Below, in pieces: positions 7,673-16,752 of a DNA stretch of 64,000 nt (the first letter of the stretch is position 1; each line of letters opens with the position of its first letter). A program made the position numbers and the translations under genes. Source of the stretch: JBBQZO01 sp038207625 (lineage in GTDB: Bacteria > Pseudomonadota > Gammaproteobacteria > Burkholderiales > Burkholderiaceae_D); the NCBI GenBank assembly GCA_038207625.1, contig JBBQZO010000005.1, forward strand, positions 185,540-249,539, written 5' to 3'. The notes under the pieces were generated by a model. That model worked only from the letters and a program-made list of their open reading frames with translations. It was not told where the DNA came from and made no database searches.

Positions 7673-9534
7673 TGCCCCCCCCTGGCCGGCCATTTCATCA
7701 CCACGCCGCGGCGCGGGGTCTTGATCACCGTTTCGGTGAAGCCGTTGATGCTGACGTACTTGGCGAAGAACTGCTCGAGCACCGCGCCCAGAATGAACAC
7801 GCCCAGCCCCTCGAAGGCGGCGTCGTCGATCAGTACGGTAATCTGCAGGCCGCGTCCGAAGGTGATCGGACCGGGCACCGGCAAGCGCCGCGCGATCGCG
7901 CTTGCGCTGACCGAGCGGATGCCGTCGATCTGGCGCTGGCTGCCCACGTCGGCCGCGTTGCAGTACAGGCGCAGCAAATCCTTTAACGCCGCGCCCCCTT
8001 CCTGGCCGTCGCCGTCGAGCAGCGACAGGTAGTTCAGCGACAAATGGCTGACCAGCCGCCAGGCCGTTTCGCCTTCGGCGTGCGAGGGCGCGGGCACGGT
8101 CGGGCCGACGATGCAGCGCACCGACTGCACCGGCGCGGCCGTCTCGACGCTAAAGTCGGTCTTGCCGCTGCCAACGGGCATGGCCAGCGGCAGGTCGCGG
8201 TTGGTGCACAGCGTGTCGATGCCGAGCTGGCGCAAGCTGCTCGCGACCGGCGCCTCGTAGGCGTCGACCAGTCCCAGGAACACTTCGCTGCCGATATAGC
8301 TCGAGCGCGGCCCCTGACGGCGCTGGCGCTCGGACAGCACGCGCTGCTGGCGGCGCAGCTGGTAGTAGGCGCGGCTGTCGACGTCAGCCTGCAAATCGTT
8401 CGAGGTGTAGAAGGGCTGGAAGCGCTGCATCGCGTCGGGACCGGCGCCGTAACCTGTCACGCCGAGTACCTGGTAGATCTCGAAATCCATCGGCCGCGTG
8501 CGGTCCGGCACCAGGTGGTATTCACTGTGCTGATCGGTCAGGTGGATGCGGTCCGCGCGCTTGGGAAACAGGTTGATCGCCGGCGTGCAGTACAGCGCGA
8601 AATTGGCCGCGCTGACGCTCTGTTCAAGCACCGGATCGATCTGATCGAACAGCACGACGATGTCGATTTCCTTGTCGCGGCAGCGCTGCAGGCCCGTTTG
8701 CAGAGCGCCCAGTTCGGCAAACAGAAAGCGCTGGGGGAAGGCGAAATATTCCTGCAGCAGGCGGTAGCCGCGAAACGAACGCGCGCCACACGGCAGCAAG
8801 GCCTGGTCGTCGTCAAAGCCGACCGAGGCGATGTGCTCCTTGTGGACAATCTGGTGCCAGCTGGCCGGCAGCTTGGTGGGCATCACCACCATCCCCAGCG
8901 CGTGACCGAGCAATTGTTCAAGCAGCTTGGCCGGCAGCGAGTCGCTGCCACGCAGGTACAAATTGAGCTTGTCGAGCGCGATCTCGTGAAACGCCAGCCC
9001 GGCCGACGCCTTCAGGCGCAGCCGCAGTCCGGCCTTGATCGGCCCCATGCGCGACAGATCGATGCCGCCCAGCTCGCCCGAGTAGGTGAAGTACTTGGCC
9101 TCGACCAGTTCGACCGGCCACAGCATCACTTCGTGCGCGGTGCGGTATTCGCACGACGTCTGGTCGCCCTTGCCAAGCATGCTGCGCAGCGGCGTCTCGC
9201 GCGCCAGCGCGAAGCCGGCGCCCAGGCTGCCTTCGGACAGATCCGGCTGCAGCTGCACGATCGCCATCGACGGGGTCGGCGCCAGATACTGGGGGTAGAC
9301 CAGATCGAGCAGGTGTTCGGTAAAGCGCGGAAATTCGGCGTCGATCTTGAGCTGCACGCGCGCGGCCAGAAAGCTGAAGCCTTCGAGCAGGCGCTCCACG
9401 TACGGATCGGCGCAGGCGTAGGTTTCCAGCCCGAGCCGGCCGGCCACCTTGGGAAATTCACGCGCGAATTCGCCGCCCATCTCGCGCAGGTGCTGCAGTT
9501 CGCGCTCGTAATAGCGCAGCAGTTTGGTATCCAT
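7657..9534 (-). CDS. tssF: Type VI secretion baseplate protein TssF
   Basis: A 625-residue baseplate wedge protein. The start is the ATG at 9534, giving the standard TssF N-terminus (MDTKLLRYYERELQHLREMG). The frame is open 33 codons further upstream, but that stretch overlaps tssE and is not TssF-like. Diagnostic segments include EFAREFPKVAGRLGLE, DPYVERLLEGFSFLAARVQLKID and EFPRFTEHLLDLVYPQYLAP, all near the N-terminus. The start codon shares one base with the tssE stop (TGATG), so the two are translationally coupled. Length and motif order are normal for the family. Confidence 0.97.
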   Translation of the reverse strand: MDTKLLRYYERELQHLREMGGEFAREFPKVAGRLGLETYACADPYVERLLEGFSFLAARVQLKIDAEFPRFTEHLLDLVYPQYLAPTPSMAIVQLQPDLSEGSLGAGFALARETPLRSMLGKGDQTSCEYRTAHEVMLWPVELVEAKYFTYSGELGGIDLSRMGPIKAGLRLRLKASAGLAFHEIALDKLNLYLRGSDSLPAKLLEQLLGHALGMVVMPTKLPASWHQIVHKEHIASVGFDDDQALLPCGARSFRGYRLLQEYFAFPQRFLFAELGALQTGLQRCRDKEIDIVVLFDQIDPVLEQSVSAANFALYCTPAINLFPKRADRIHLTDQHSEYHLVPDRTRPMDFEIYQVLGVTGYGAGPDAMQRFQPFYTSNDLQADVDSRAYYQLRRQQRVLSERQRRQGPRSSYIGSEVFLGLVDAYEAPVASSLRQLGIDTLCTNRDLPLAMPVGSGKTDFSVETAAPVQSVRCIVGPTVPAPSHAEGETAWRLVSHLSLNYLSLLDGDGQEGGAALKDLLRLYCNAADVGSQRQIDGIRSVSASAIARRLPVPGPITFGRGLQITVLIDDAAFEGLGVFILGAVLEQFFAKYVSINGFTETVIKTPRRGVVMKWPARGGQCKII

Positions 9535-10049
9535 CAGAGTGGCCTGGCGTCGTTGTCGTACACGCGGATTTCGCCGATTTCCAGATCCAGTTCGGTTTTC
9601 AGATACAGCCGCTCGGGCAGCGGTTGGCCCCACAGCTCGCCATGCACCTCAAAAACGATCTGGTTCGGGTTGCCACCGCCGGCGTCGCTGGCGGTGGCCG
9701 TCACGCGCACCGTGTCGCGCAGGATGCGCGGTTCGAAGTCCCAGATCGCCTGGCGCAGACGGCGCTCCACTTCGCCCAGGTCCAGCCCGGACGAGGTCTT
9801 GCCGGACATGTCGGGAAAACCGAAATTGATCACCGACTGGGCCGCCAGCGGATAGGCGCTGATGTCCTGCACGCTGGCCAGGCCGGTGGTATTGAACAGC
9901 CAGCCCAAATCGCGCAGCACGGCGCGGCGCAGGCCGCGCATCGACAGCACGCGCTTGTCGCGCGTTTCCTGCTCGGTCAAGGTGTCGTCGTCGGTCAGCC
10001 GGTCCAACAGCGACGGTTGCAGCCGTTCGCGCGCACTCAGCTCGGCCAT
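9534..10049 (-). CDS. tssE: Type VI secretion baseplate protein TssE (gp25-like)
   Basis: A 171-residue protein of the T4 gp25-like family, the baseplate subunit that nucleates sheath assembly. I take the ATG at 10049, with GGGAG about seven bases upstream; a TTG five codons earlier is in frame but less likely. The gp25 core is visible in the middle and C-terminal part (SVINFGFPDMSG, then VERRLRQAIWDFEPRI, where the EPRI motif is the family hallmark). It starts after tagJ with a 21 bp gap and overlaps tssF by one base. Confidence 0.95.
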   Translation of the reverse strand: MAELSARERLQPSLLDRLTDDDTLTEQETRDKRVLSMRGLRRAVLRDLGWLFNTTGLASVQDISAYPLAAQSVINFGFPDMSGKTSSGLDLGEVERRLRQAIWDFEPRILRDTVRVTATASDAGGGNPNQIVFEVHGELWGQPLPERLYLKTELDLEIGEIRVYDNDARPL

Positions 10050-10070
10050 GAGGCTCTCCCGCAAGGCAAT

Positions 10071-10913
10071 TTATGCATCGCTGTCCGGATCAAGGGGTTC
10101 GGCCGCCTCAAGCGCCGGGTGATCGAAGTCGATCGCCCGCACCGTCATCAAGGGATAGTCGTCCACGTCGGTGGTGAGCATGCGCTGGCCGCGTCCGATA
10201 TAGACCTCGGGCGCCACCGCGACCCACTCGGTGCGGCGCGCCAGCAACAGCGCGTCGTCCTGGGGTGCGTCGCCAGACATGTAGCGGGTCGGAATGAAGC
10301 CGACCAGTTCGCCCCCGTTGACCAGCGTCACGCCGGCCGGCATCCAGACCTGGTCGCGCAGATCGCTCGGCGCTTCCAGGCGCACGTTGCGGATACGCTG
10401 CATCGGTATCCAGTAATAGTTGCCGTTCGCGAGCAGTTCGAGCACCGGCCCCAAGCGCGTGTCGGCGTCGGCCAGCCAGGCGAACGGGGTGCCGTCGATC
10501 GTGCCGGCCACGCCGGGCGCGGCCTCCAGCGCCAGCGCGCGCTGATCCTGCGCGGCGCGCCGGTCGCCGGCGGCGTCGAGCCGCAGCGCGTCGAGCAGCT
10601 GGGCGATCCAAGCTGGCGGATCGCCGAAAATGACGGGGGCGCGGGTGCCGGCGAACACATCGCGGCGCAGCAGCTCGCAGCGCACCGCTTCGCGATACGC
10701 ATGCACCATCGGCATCGCGTTCGCGTCCAGGTCGCCCACCACGGTCAGCTGGGTCAGAGCCCGGTCCCACTGGCCGAGCACGGCCAGTAATTGAAACAGA
10801 AAGACGCGCCGTTTGGCGTCGGCGGGGTGTTGGCGCACTTCCAGTTGCAGCGCCTGGAGCGCCTGCTGCAAATCGCCGGCCTTGAGCGCGTTCAGTGCAT
10901 CGCTTGCGGACAT
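10071..10913 (-). CDS. tagJ: Type VI secretion accessory protein TagJ/ImpE
   Basis: A 280-residue ImpE/TagJ-family protein. The N-terminus carries TPR-like helices (DALNALKAGDLQQALQALQLEVRQHPADAKRRVFLFQLLAVLGQWDRAL is the region in question, residues about 5-55). The C-terminal domain has IPMQRIRNVRLEAPSDLRD and a WVAVAPEVYIGRGQRML segment typical of ImpE. In other systems TagJ binds the sheath protein TssB and modulates ClpV-dependent sheath recycling. The ATG at 10913 has GAAGGAAA upstream. It lies between hcp and tssE, the usual place in tagJ-containing clusters. It is an accessory gene, and its presence marks the subtype. Confidence 0.9.
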   Translation of the reverse strand: MSASDALNALKAGDLQQALQALQLEVRQHPADAKRRVFLFQLLAVLGQWDRALTQLTVVGDLDANAMPMVHAYREAVRCELLRRDVFAGTRAPVIFGDPPAWIAQLLDALRLDAAGDRRAAQDQRALALEAAPGVAGTIDGTPFAWLADADTRLGPVLELLANGNYYWIPMQRIRNVRLEAPSDLRDQVWMPAGVTLVNGGELVGFIPTRYMSGDAPQDDALLLARRTEWVAVAPEVYIGRGQRMLTTDVDDYPLMTVRAIDFDHPALEAAEPLDPDSDA

Positions 10914-11039
10914 GTCTGGTTTCCTTCGCTCACAGCCAAAAATGGGGCCCGGTCGGCGTTGGCCGAGACCGGGTATCTGACAGCGCCGGCGCCGCGCCGC
11001 GGCACCGGGGCCGGCCGCGCAACGCCGGCGGGGAGCTGC

Positions 11040-11519
11040 TTAGAACGTGGCGTTTTTGGCCAGGTCCCACTTCTTCGGCGTGCCGGTGGTGACCTTGGTG
11101 CCGCTGAAGGCATCGTACTGATAGCTGATCTGGGTGAAGTTGAGCGAGAACGACTCGCTCGGACGGTCACCACCGCTGCTCATCGAATACGAGCTGACGA
11201 TCGCGTCGGTCAGTTCGATCTTCATGTAGACCTGCTGTTTCTTGTCGGCGCCGCCCGTTTGCAGAAAGTGGAGTTCGGCTTTGCCCAGGCTCATGCCGCA
11301 CACCGATTGCATGAACAGGTCGGCCGAAGCAACGTCGGTCGATTTGGTCAGCGTGATTTCGGAGAACGACGGGTTGCTGGTCTCGCGGTCGGCGCCGCCG
11401 CCGCTGGCCGAGATCGAGCGGCCCACGCCCATTTGCATGGAGTCGATGGTGATCCATTTGTCATGACTGTCGACGACCGAGTCGCCGTTGATGGCGGTGG
11501 CAAATTTAAGCAGTATCAT
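11040..11519 (-). CDS. hcp: Type VI secretion tube protein Hcp/TssD
   Basis: A 159-residue Hcp with the expected features: a short beta-strand start (ILLKFATAINGDSVVDSHDKWITIDS), the central GVGRSIS...NPSFSEITLTKSTDVASADLF block (read here in two parts, residues about 33-70), and the closing SFSLNFTQISYQY. Hexamers stack into the inner tube and can carry small effectors in the lumen. The start ATG at 11519 has GAGGAAC upstream. A 136 bp gap separates it from tssC, larger than other gaps in the operon, so a separate promoter or RNA processing that raises hcp expression is possible; I did not find a clear -10/-35 there. Confidence 0.96.
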   Translation of the reverse strand: MILLKFATAINGDSVVDSHDKWITIDSMQMGVGRSISASGGGADRETSNPSFSEITLTKSTDVASADLFMQSVCGMSLGKAELHFLQTGGADKKQQVYMKIELTDAIVSSYSMSSGGDRPSESFSLNFTQISYQYDAFSGTKVTTGTPKKWDLAKNATF

Positions 11520-11655
11520 TTTCTGTTCCTCTATCAGTTTGGATTGACGTTAGCCGTGCTGCGTCATCGCCACGATGGACTGTGGCGCGCGCCGCGCGGG
11601 ATTACATGCATTGCAAAACAGGTGACTGTGCGCCACCCGGTACCACGCGACAACC

Positions 11656-13149
11656 TCAACCCTTGGCTGAGGGAAGCTTTGAAACCAAGCGCAGCGACAC
11701 CGTCAAGCCTTCGAGCTGATAGTGCGGACGCAGGAAGAACTTGGAGCGGTAGTAGCCCGGATTGCCTTCGACCTCTTCGACGACGACCTCGGCGCCGGCC
11801 AGCGGTTTGCGCGCCTTGTCGGCCTCGGACGCGGTGGCCGGATTGTTTTCGACGTAGCGGCCGATCCAGTTGTTGAGCCAGATCTCCATGTCGGAGCGCT
11901 CCTTGAACGAGCCGATCTTGTCGCGCACGATGCATTTCAGGTAATGCGCGAAGCGGCAGGTGGCGAACAGATAAGGCAGGCGCGCGGCCAGGTTGGCGTT
12001 GGCGGTGGCGTCCGGATCGTCGTATTCGGCCGGCTTGTGCAGCGACTGGGCGCCGATGAAGGCGGCGAAGTCGCTGTTTTTCTTGTGCACCAGCGGCATG
12101 AAACCGTTCTTGGCCAGCTCGGCCTCGCGCCGGTCGCTGATCGCGATCTCCGTCGGGCAGGTCATGTCGACGCCGCCGTCATCGGTAGGGAAGGTGTACA
12201 CCGGCAAGCCTTCGACGGCGCCGCCGGACTCGATGCCGCGGATCTGCGAGCACCAGCCGTAGTTCTTGAACGAGCGGTTGATGTTGACTGCCATCGCGTA
12301 GGCGGCGTTGGCCCAGGTGAACTTGGCGCTGTCCGAGCCGCCCGTGTCTTCCTCGAAATCGAACTCCTCGACCGGATTGGTCTTGGCGCCGTAGGGCGCG
12401 CGCGACAGGAAACGCGGCATCGCCAGGCCCACGTAACGCGCGTCGTCGGACTCGCGGAACGAGCGCCAGGCGGCGTGTTCTGGCGTCTGGAAGATCTTCG
12501 TCAGGTCGCGCGGATTGGCCAGCTCCTGCCACGATTCCATCAGCATCACGCTGGGGTCGGCGGCGGCGATCAGTGGCGCGTGCGCGGCGGCGGCGATCTG
12601 CGCCATCTGGGCCAGCAGCTCGACGTCGGGCGCGCTGTTGTCGAAGTAGTAGTCGGCCACCAGCGAGCCATACGGTTCGCCGCCGAACTGGCCGAATTCT
12701 TCCTCGTACAGTTTTTTGAAGATCGGGCTTTGATCCCAGGCCGTGCCCTTGTATTTCTTCAGCGTCTTGTGCAGCTCGCCTTTGGAAATATTCATCACGC
12801 GAATCTTCAGCGACTCGTCCGTTTCGGTGTTGTTGACCAGGTAGTGCAGACCGCGCCAGGCGCTTTCAACGGACTGGAACTCGGCGTGATGCATGATCAG
12901 GTTGACCTGCTCGGTGAGCTTCTTGTCGAGCGCAGCAATCAAGGCCTCGACGGTGCCCAGCACGTCGCCCGAGATCAGGTTGGTGCCGGCCAGCGCCTGC
13001 TCGGCCAGCGTCTTGACGGCGCTTTCGACGGCGTCCTTGGCCTTGTCGGTCTTGGGTTTGAATTCCTTCTGCAGCAGACTGGCAAAGTCGCCTATTTCCA
13101 GTGTTTCTTCGCCGGACTGGACTTGCGCTTCATTGCTTGCGGTAGCCAT
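11656..13149 (-). CDS. tssC: Type VI secretion sheath large subunit TssC
   Basis: A 497-residue contractile-sheath subunit. Hallmarks are FQSVESAWRGLHYLV (near residue 95), YGSLVADYYFDNSAPDVELL, the RFLSRAPYG motif, and a C-terminal gp18-like region ending in FLRPHYQLEGLTVSLRLVSKLP. TssC pairs with TssB to build the sheath that drives the Hcp tube. The ATG at 13149 has AGAAGGAAAG upstream. It follows tssB with a gap of about 50 bp, as expected for a pair needed in equal amounts. Confidence 0.97.
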   Translation of the reverse strand: MATASNEAQVQSGEETLEIGDFASLLQKEFKPKTDKAKDAVESAVKTLAEQALAGTNLISGDVLGTVEALIAALDKKLTEQVNLIMHHAEFQSVESAWRGLHYLVNNTETDESLKIRVMNISKGELHKTLKKYKGTAWDQSPIFKKLYEEEFGQFGGEPYGSLVADYYFDNSAPDVELLAQMAQIAAAAHAPLIAAADPSVMLMESWQELANPRDLTKIFQTPEHAAWRSFRESDDARYVGLAMPRFLSRAPYGAKTNPVEEFDFEEDTGGSDSAKFTWANAAYAMAVNINRSFKNYGWCSQIRGIESGGAVEGLPVYTFPTDDGGVDMTCPTEIAISDRREAELAKNGFMPLVHKKNSDFAAFIGAQSLHKPAEYDDPDATANANLAARLPYLFATCRFAHYLKCIVRDKIGSFKERSDMEIWLNNWIGRYVENNPATASEADKARKPLAGAEVVVEEVEGNPGYYRSKFFLRPHYQLEGLTVSLRLVSKLPSAKG

Positions 13150-13201
13150 GAAATCTTTCCTTCTAAAATATGGTGGGGAGCACGGCCGGGGGCGGCGCTG
13201 C

Positions 13202-13702
13202 TTATTCCTGCGGCTTCGGTGCCGACGTCAATGCCTGCATCAGCGCGGGCTCTTTGAGCAGCTTGGCGATCAGCTCCTCGGCGCCGGACTTGCCGTCCAT
13301 ATAGGTAAGCAGATTGGACAACTGGCCGCGCGCCTCGAGCAGTTTGCTCAGCGAATCGACCTTGCGCGCCACCGCCGCCGGCGTGAAGTCATCCATGCTC
13401 TCAAAGGTGATGTCGACGGCCATATTGCCTTCGCCGGTGAGGGTATTGGGCACCTGCACGGCCACGCGCGGCTTCATCGATTTGAGGCGCTCGTCGAAGT
13501 TGTCGACGTCGATTTCTAGGAATTTGCGATCGGCCACGGGTGCCAGCGGATCGGCCGGCTTGCCCGACAGGTCGGCGAACACGCCCATCACGAACGGTAG
13601 TTGCACGGTCTTTTCGGCGCCATACACTTCGACGTCGTATTCGATCTGCACGCGTGGTGCCCGATTACGGGCGATGAATTTCTGACTGCTCTCTTTTGCC
13701 AC
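13202..13702 (-). CDS. tssB: Type VI secretion sheath small subunit TssB
   Basis: A 166-residue TssB. The best start is the GTG at 13702, preceded by AGGAGA seven bases upstream. It gives the canonical N-terminus (AKESSQKFIARNRAPRVQIE) and the normal family length. The open frame continues to an ATG at 13789, but that would add 29 residues not typical of TssB. Family segments include TVQLPFVMGVFADLSG, FLEIDVDNFDERLKSM and the C-terminal LLTYMDGKSGAEELI. TssB and TssC helices interlock to form the sheath and display the ClpV-binding helix after contraction. Confidence 0.96.
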   Translation of the reverse strand: MAKESSQKFIARNRAPRVQIEYDVEVYGAEKTVQLPFVMGVFADLSGKPADPLAPVADRKFLEIDVDNFDERLKSMKPRVAVQVPNTLTGEGNMAVDITFESMDDFTPAAVARKVDSLSKLLEARGQLSNLLTYMDGKSGAEELIAKLLKEPALMQALTSAPKPQE

Positions 13703-13803
13703 GACATTTCTCCTGGTGAAGTTGAAAACTGCTACAAGGATGGTGCTGATAAGGCTGTAGGCGGTGCGCGGCCGACGTCCGCGTGCCACGGCGGTCCGGT
13801 TTG

Positions 13804-14862
13804 TCAGGACTCGCTCTGGATACCGCTGATTATTTGAAGCTGGCCGACACCGTCGGGCGCCAGATCCTGCAAGATCTCCATGAAACTCTTGTCGACCAGG
13901 CGCTGCGCGCGCAACAGCAGCAGCGGAATCGGGCTCGACGGCTCGTGACTGGCGTAGTAGGCGCAGATTTTGTCGAGCATGCGCACCACGTCATCTCGGC
14001 TGCTGATGTCGCCGCGCGGTGGCGCCGGCGCCGCGGGCGCCGCCGCGTCACCCGGCGCAGCAGGCGCGGCGGCGGTGTCGGCCCCGGCCTGCGCTGCGCT
14101 GTCGGGCGCCGGCGCGGCGCTGCGCTCGCGCACAAAGTCGCGCGCGCGCTTGAGCATTTTCGACAGCGGACTGAGATCGATCGCGCGCGCTGCGCCCACC
14201 TTCGCCGTCAGTGTCAATTCGATCGCGCAGCTGCTGGCGTAGGCCGATTCGAGCGCAGCGAGGACCTCCTGCTGCTCACCCGCCTCGCCCTCGCGAAACG
14301 CCGCATCGATCACTGCCAGCGCGACCTTTTCCACCCCGGCCGGCGCGTCCATTTCGCCGGTGGCGATGTCGATGTCGCGCAGACAAAACCGACCGTAACC
14401 TTTCGATGCCACCAGACCCGTTTCGCGCAATTCGCGCAAAATCGTGCTCGCCTCGCACAAGGCCGCCACGGTGTTCACACGCAGCATCGGGTCGAGGTCG
14501 TCGTCGGGGTCGAGCTGCGGATGCACGCTGTCCCAACGCTGTTCGAGCAACTGCTGTATCAACAGCAGACCGGTGGCGAAGCCTTTGATGCCCTGCAATT
14601 TGAGCCAGGCGCGCGTCAACGGCAGCGCCACGCGCAGATCGCGACTGCGCCCGATCAGTTCGAGCGCCAGCGTCCTGACCTGCTTCCAATCAGGCGGCAC
14701 TTCGGCACTGATGGTCTTGCCGAACTGTGCCTCAGCTTTGCCCTTGACCGCCTGTTCCAGCTCAAGGAAGGCGGGATCGTATTCAAGATTGGCGCCACAT
14801 GGCGCATCAGGGGAAATTTCCTGCAGAAACTCGGTCACGCCATCGGTATTGAAGCCAGCCAA
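13804..14862 (-). CDS. tssA: Type VI secretion assembly protein TssA (ImpA domain)
   Basis: About 352 residues, with the ImpA N-terminal signature (SPDAPCGANLEYDPAFLELE) followed by the DWKQVRTLALELIGRSRDLRVAL region and a WDSVHPQLDPDDDLDPMLRVN segment. An Ala/Pro-rich linker (about residues 255-290) leads to a C-terminal helical domain (PIPLLLLRAQRLVDKSFMEIL). TssA caps and coordinates sheath and tube polymerisation. I place the start at the TTG at 14862, which has GGGAGA eight bases upstream and sits just before the conserved domain. The frame runs on to 15006, but that stretch crosses the likely promoter. It is the first gene of the T6SS transcript. Confidence 0.9.
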   Translation of the reverse strand: MAGFNTDGVTEFLQEISPDAPCGANLEYDPAFLELEQAVKGKAEAQFGKTISAEVPPDWKQVRTLALELIGRSRDLRVALPLTRAWLKLQGIKGFATGLLLIQQLLEQRWDSVHPQLDPDDDLDPMLRVNTVAALCEASTILRELRETGLVASKGYGRFCLRDIDIATGEMDAPAGVEKVALAVIDAAFREGEAGEQQEVLAALESAYASSCAIELTLTAKVGAARAIDLSPLSKMLKRARDFVRERSAAPAPDSAAQAGADTAAAPAAPGDAAAPAAPAPPRGDISSRDDVVRMLDKICAYYASHEPSSPIPLLLLRAQRLVDKSFMEILQDLAPDGVGQLQIISGIQSES

Positions 14863-14954
14863 AATACGTCTCCCACACAGCGTTTGAGCGAGCCCTCCGG
14901 CACGCGGCGACAGAGGGTGAACAGGCAAATTACGACAATTATGTTTTCGACAAG

Positions 14955-14995
14955 CAAACAAATTATACGCATAAACCGTGTCCCGTATCCAGTGT
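14955..14995 (-). promoter_or_regulatory. Candidate promoter for the T6SS operon
   Basis: A perfect TATAAT on the minus strand at 14962-14967 lies in an AT-rich stretch about 95 bp upstream of the proposed tssA TTG. The matching -35 is poor (GGATAC-like at 17 bp spacing), so an activator may be needed. This is visual matching only. Confidence 0.4.
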
Positions 14996-15091
14996 TTTTT
15001 TACCATGCTTCACAGCATTGCCATTGCGGAATGGAGTGCTGCGACATGGCAATTAATCCCATGCCAGCGAGCAATTTCAGCGACCTCTGCG

Positions 15092-15571
15092 CTAGCGTGG
15101 CCGCCCTTGCGGCAGGCTCACGGCCAGCTGTTCGGCGGGCACGCGCGCGCGCGCTTCGAACTGCGAGGACAGCACGATGGCGGTGCTGGTGGTGCCGATT
15201 TGACCGAGCGATTTGATCAAGGCCTGCAAGTGCTCGGGCGCTGCCACAGCGATACGCAGCACGGCGCAGTGGCTGCCCGTGGTCGCGTGCAGGGCCAGCA
15301 CCTCGGGGTGGACGGCGGCCCAGGCGTCGAGCGCGTCGTGTGACTGAACCGTGATATTGATCAGCGCCTCGAAGCTGTAGCCGAGCGCGCGCAGGTTGAT
15401 GCGCGCGCCGTAGCCATCGATCACGCCCGCCTGCTCGAGCCGGCGCACGCGCTCGGCCACGGCCGGTGACGTCAGGTGAATACGCCGACCCAGTTCCGAG
15501 AAACTCAGGCGCGCATTGTCCTGCAACAGAGCGAGAATTTTACGGTCGTACGCGTCCAGTTCAAAACTCAA
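15092..15571 (-). CDS. Lrp/AsnC-family transcriptional regulator
   Basis: About 159 residues when started at the TTG at 15571, which has GAGGGG six bases upstream; this gives the normal Lrp/AsnC length. The upstream open frame to 15727 is not Lrp-like. The N-terminal winged helix-turn-helix reads LDAYDRKILALLQDNARLSF, then SELGRRIHLTSPAVAERVRRLEQAGVI. The C-terminal RAM ligand-binding domain follows, with GSHCAVLRIAV and a DALDAWAAVHPEV segment. Such proteins sense amino acids and act locally or globally. It is divergent from the NIPSNAP-type gene at 15694 and the 122 bp gap could hold a shared operator, so it may control that gene. Target and ligand are unknown. Confidence 0.88.
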   Translation of the reverse strand: MSFELDAYDRKILALLQDNARLSFSELGRRIHLTSPAVAERVRRLEQAGVIDGYGARINLRALGYSFEALINITVQSHDALDAWAAVHPEVLALHATTGSHCAVLRIAVAAPEHLQALIKSLGQIGTTSTAIVLSSQFEARARVPAEQLAVSLPQGRPR

Positions 15572-15693
15572 AGCAAGCCCCTCAAAAAACCTTCGATGAT
15601 GTCGCTGCAGCGCCCCAAACACCGTCGATGTTGCGTTGTCGCGGACGCCGGCCGACATTATCATGGATTCTTTTGACTGACGGGAAAAAGCCC

Positions 15694-16074
15694 ATGCATC
15701 ACGTGATTGAAATGCGCAGTTACACACTCAAGCCGGACATGGCGACACGCTTTGACCAGCTGATGCAACAGCAGTCGCTGCCCCTGTTGCGCGCAGCCGG
15801 CACCGACGTTGTGCGCGCCCAGCCATCGCTGCATACAGCGCTGGACTATGTGCTGATCCGTGCGTATGCCAGCCTGGCCGAACGCAGCGCCAGCCAGCTG
15901 GCGTTCTACGCCAGCGCCGCCTGGCTGGACGGACCGTGCGAGGCGCTGATGGCCTGCATCGACAGCTATCACACCGTCGTGCTCGCGGTCACGGCCCAGG
16001 GTGTCGACGCCTTGCGCGCGCACCCACCGGGCAGCGCTGGCGCGCCCATCGGCACGCCCGTCAGCAGCGACTGA
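15694..16074 (+). CDS. NIPSNAP-family protein
   Basis: A 126-residue dimeric alpha/beta-barrel (NIPSNAP/ferredoxin-like) protein, judged from the opening HHVIEMRSYTLKPDMATRFD and the later SLAERSASQLAFYASAAW segment, where FYAS-W is the usual NIPSNAP pattern. The ATG at 15694 is preceded by a weak GACGGGAAAA. The frame is open upstream to 15466, but that stretch overlaps the regulator and lacks family features. It is divergent from the Lrp-type regulator, which may control it. The biochemical role of bacterial NIPSNAP proteins is unsettled. Confidence 0.75.
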   Translation: MHHVIEMRSYTLKPDMATRFDQLMQQQSLPLLRAAGTDVVRAQPSLHTALDYVLIRAYASLAERSASQLAFYASAAWLDGPCEALMACIDSYHTVVLAVTAQGVDALRAHPPGSAGAPIGTPVSSD

Positions 16075-16100
16075 TCACGGTCAACCTGGAAACGCACACC

Positions 16101-16607
16101 ATGCACAACACCACATCGCGGCACGACGGTATCCGCGACTTCGACTTCCTGCTCGGCCACTGGCAGGTGCGCAACCGGCGCCTGTGCACGCGCCTGAAGG
16201 ACAAGCACGATTGGGAAGAATTTCCGGCCACCCAGCACAATCTTGCGCTGCCCGGCGGCATCGGCAACTACGACGATTTCATCGCCGACAACTGGCGCCC
16301 GGGATTTGTCGGCATGTCGCTGCGCGTGTACAGCCCGCCAACGAGGCTGTGGAGTATCTACTGGCTCGACAATCACACTGGCGGCTTGAACGGCGCCGGC
16401 GTGCTGACGCCGCCCGTGGTTGGACGATTCGAGAACGGGATCGGCGTGTTCGAGTGCGATGACGAGCTCGACGGCAATCCGATACGCGTGCGTTACACCT
16501 GGTCCGACACCGAGTCCGCCCGCCCGTGTTGGCAGCAGCACATGTCGCCTGACGCAGGCCGGACGTGGGAGCTGAACTGGCAGATGCAATTTGAGCGTCT
16601 GGCCTGA
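16101..16607 (+). CDS. Conserved hypothetical protein, lipocalin/DUF1579-like
   Basis: A 168-residue protein with no signal peptide. The opening DGIRDFDFLLGHWQVRNRRL, with the FDFLLGHW motif, and Trp-rich beta-strand segments (LWSIYWLDNHTG, VRYTWSDTE, WELNWQMQF) suggest a small beta-barrel of the DUF1579/lipocalin-like kind. The start ATG at 16101 is 26 bp after the NIPSNAP stop, so the two are probably one transcript. I cannot name a substrate. The beta-barrel idea is inferred from motif style, not from a family match. Confidence 0.65.
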   Translation: MHNTTSRHDGIRDFDFLLGHWQVRNRRLCTRLKDKHDWEEFPATQHNLALPGGIGNYDDFIADNWRPGFVGMSLRVYSPPTRLWSIYWLDNHTGGLNGAGVLTPPVVGRFENGIGVFECDDELDGNPIRVRYTWSDTESARPCWQQHMSPDAGRTWELNWQMQFERLA

Positions 16608-16752
16608 CGCAAGCCGGCAGCAGCGGCGCTGCACGCACAATCGAGCAGAGGGCGGCGCAGTGTGGCGATTGGGGGAGTGGTGCGGGAACAATCCGTGGAC
16701 AGCGCAATGGCGCGGTCCGACGCGCACCACCGGCGCGCGTCTGATCTGGCAA

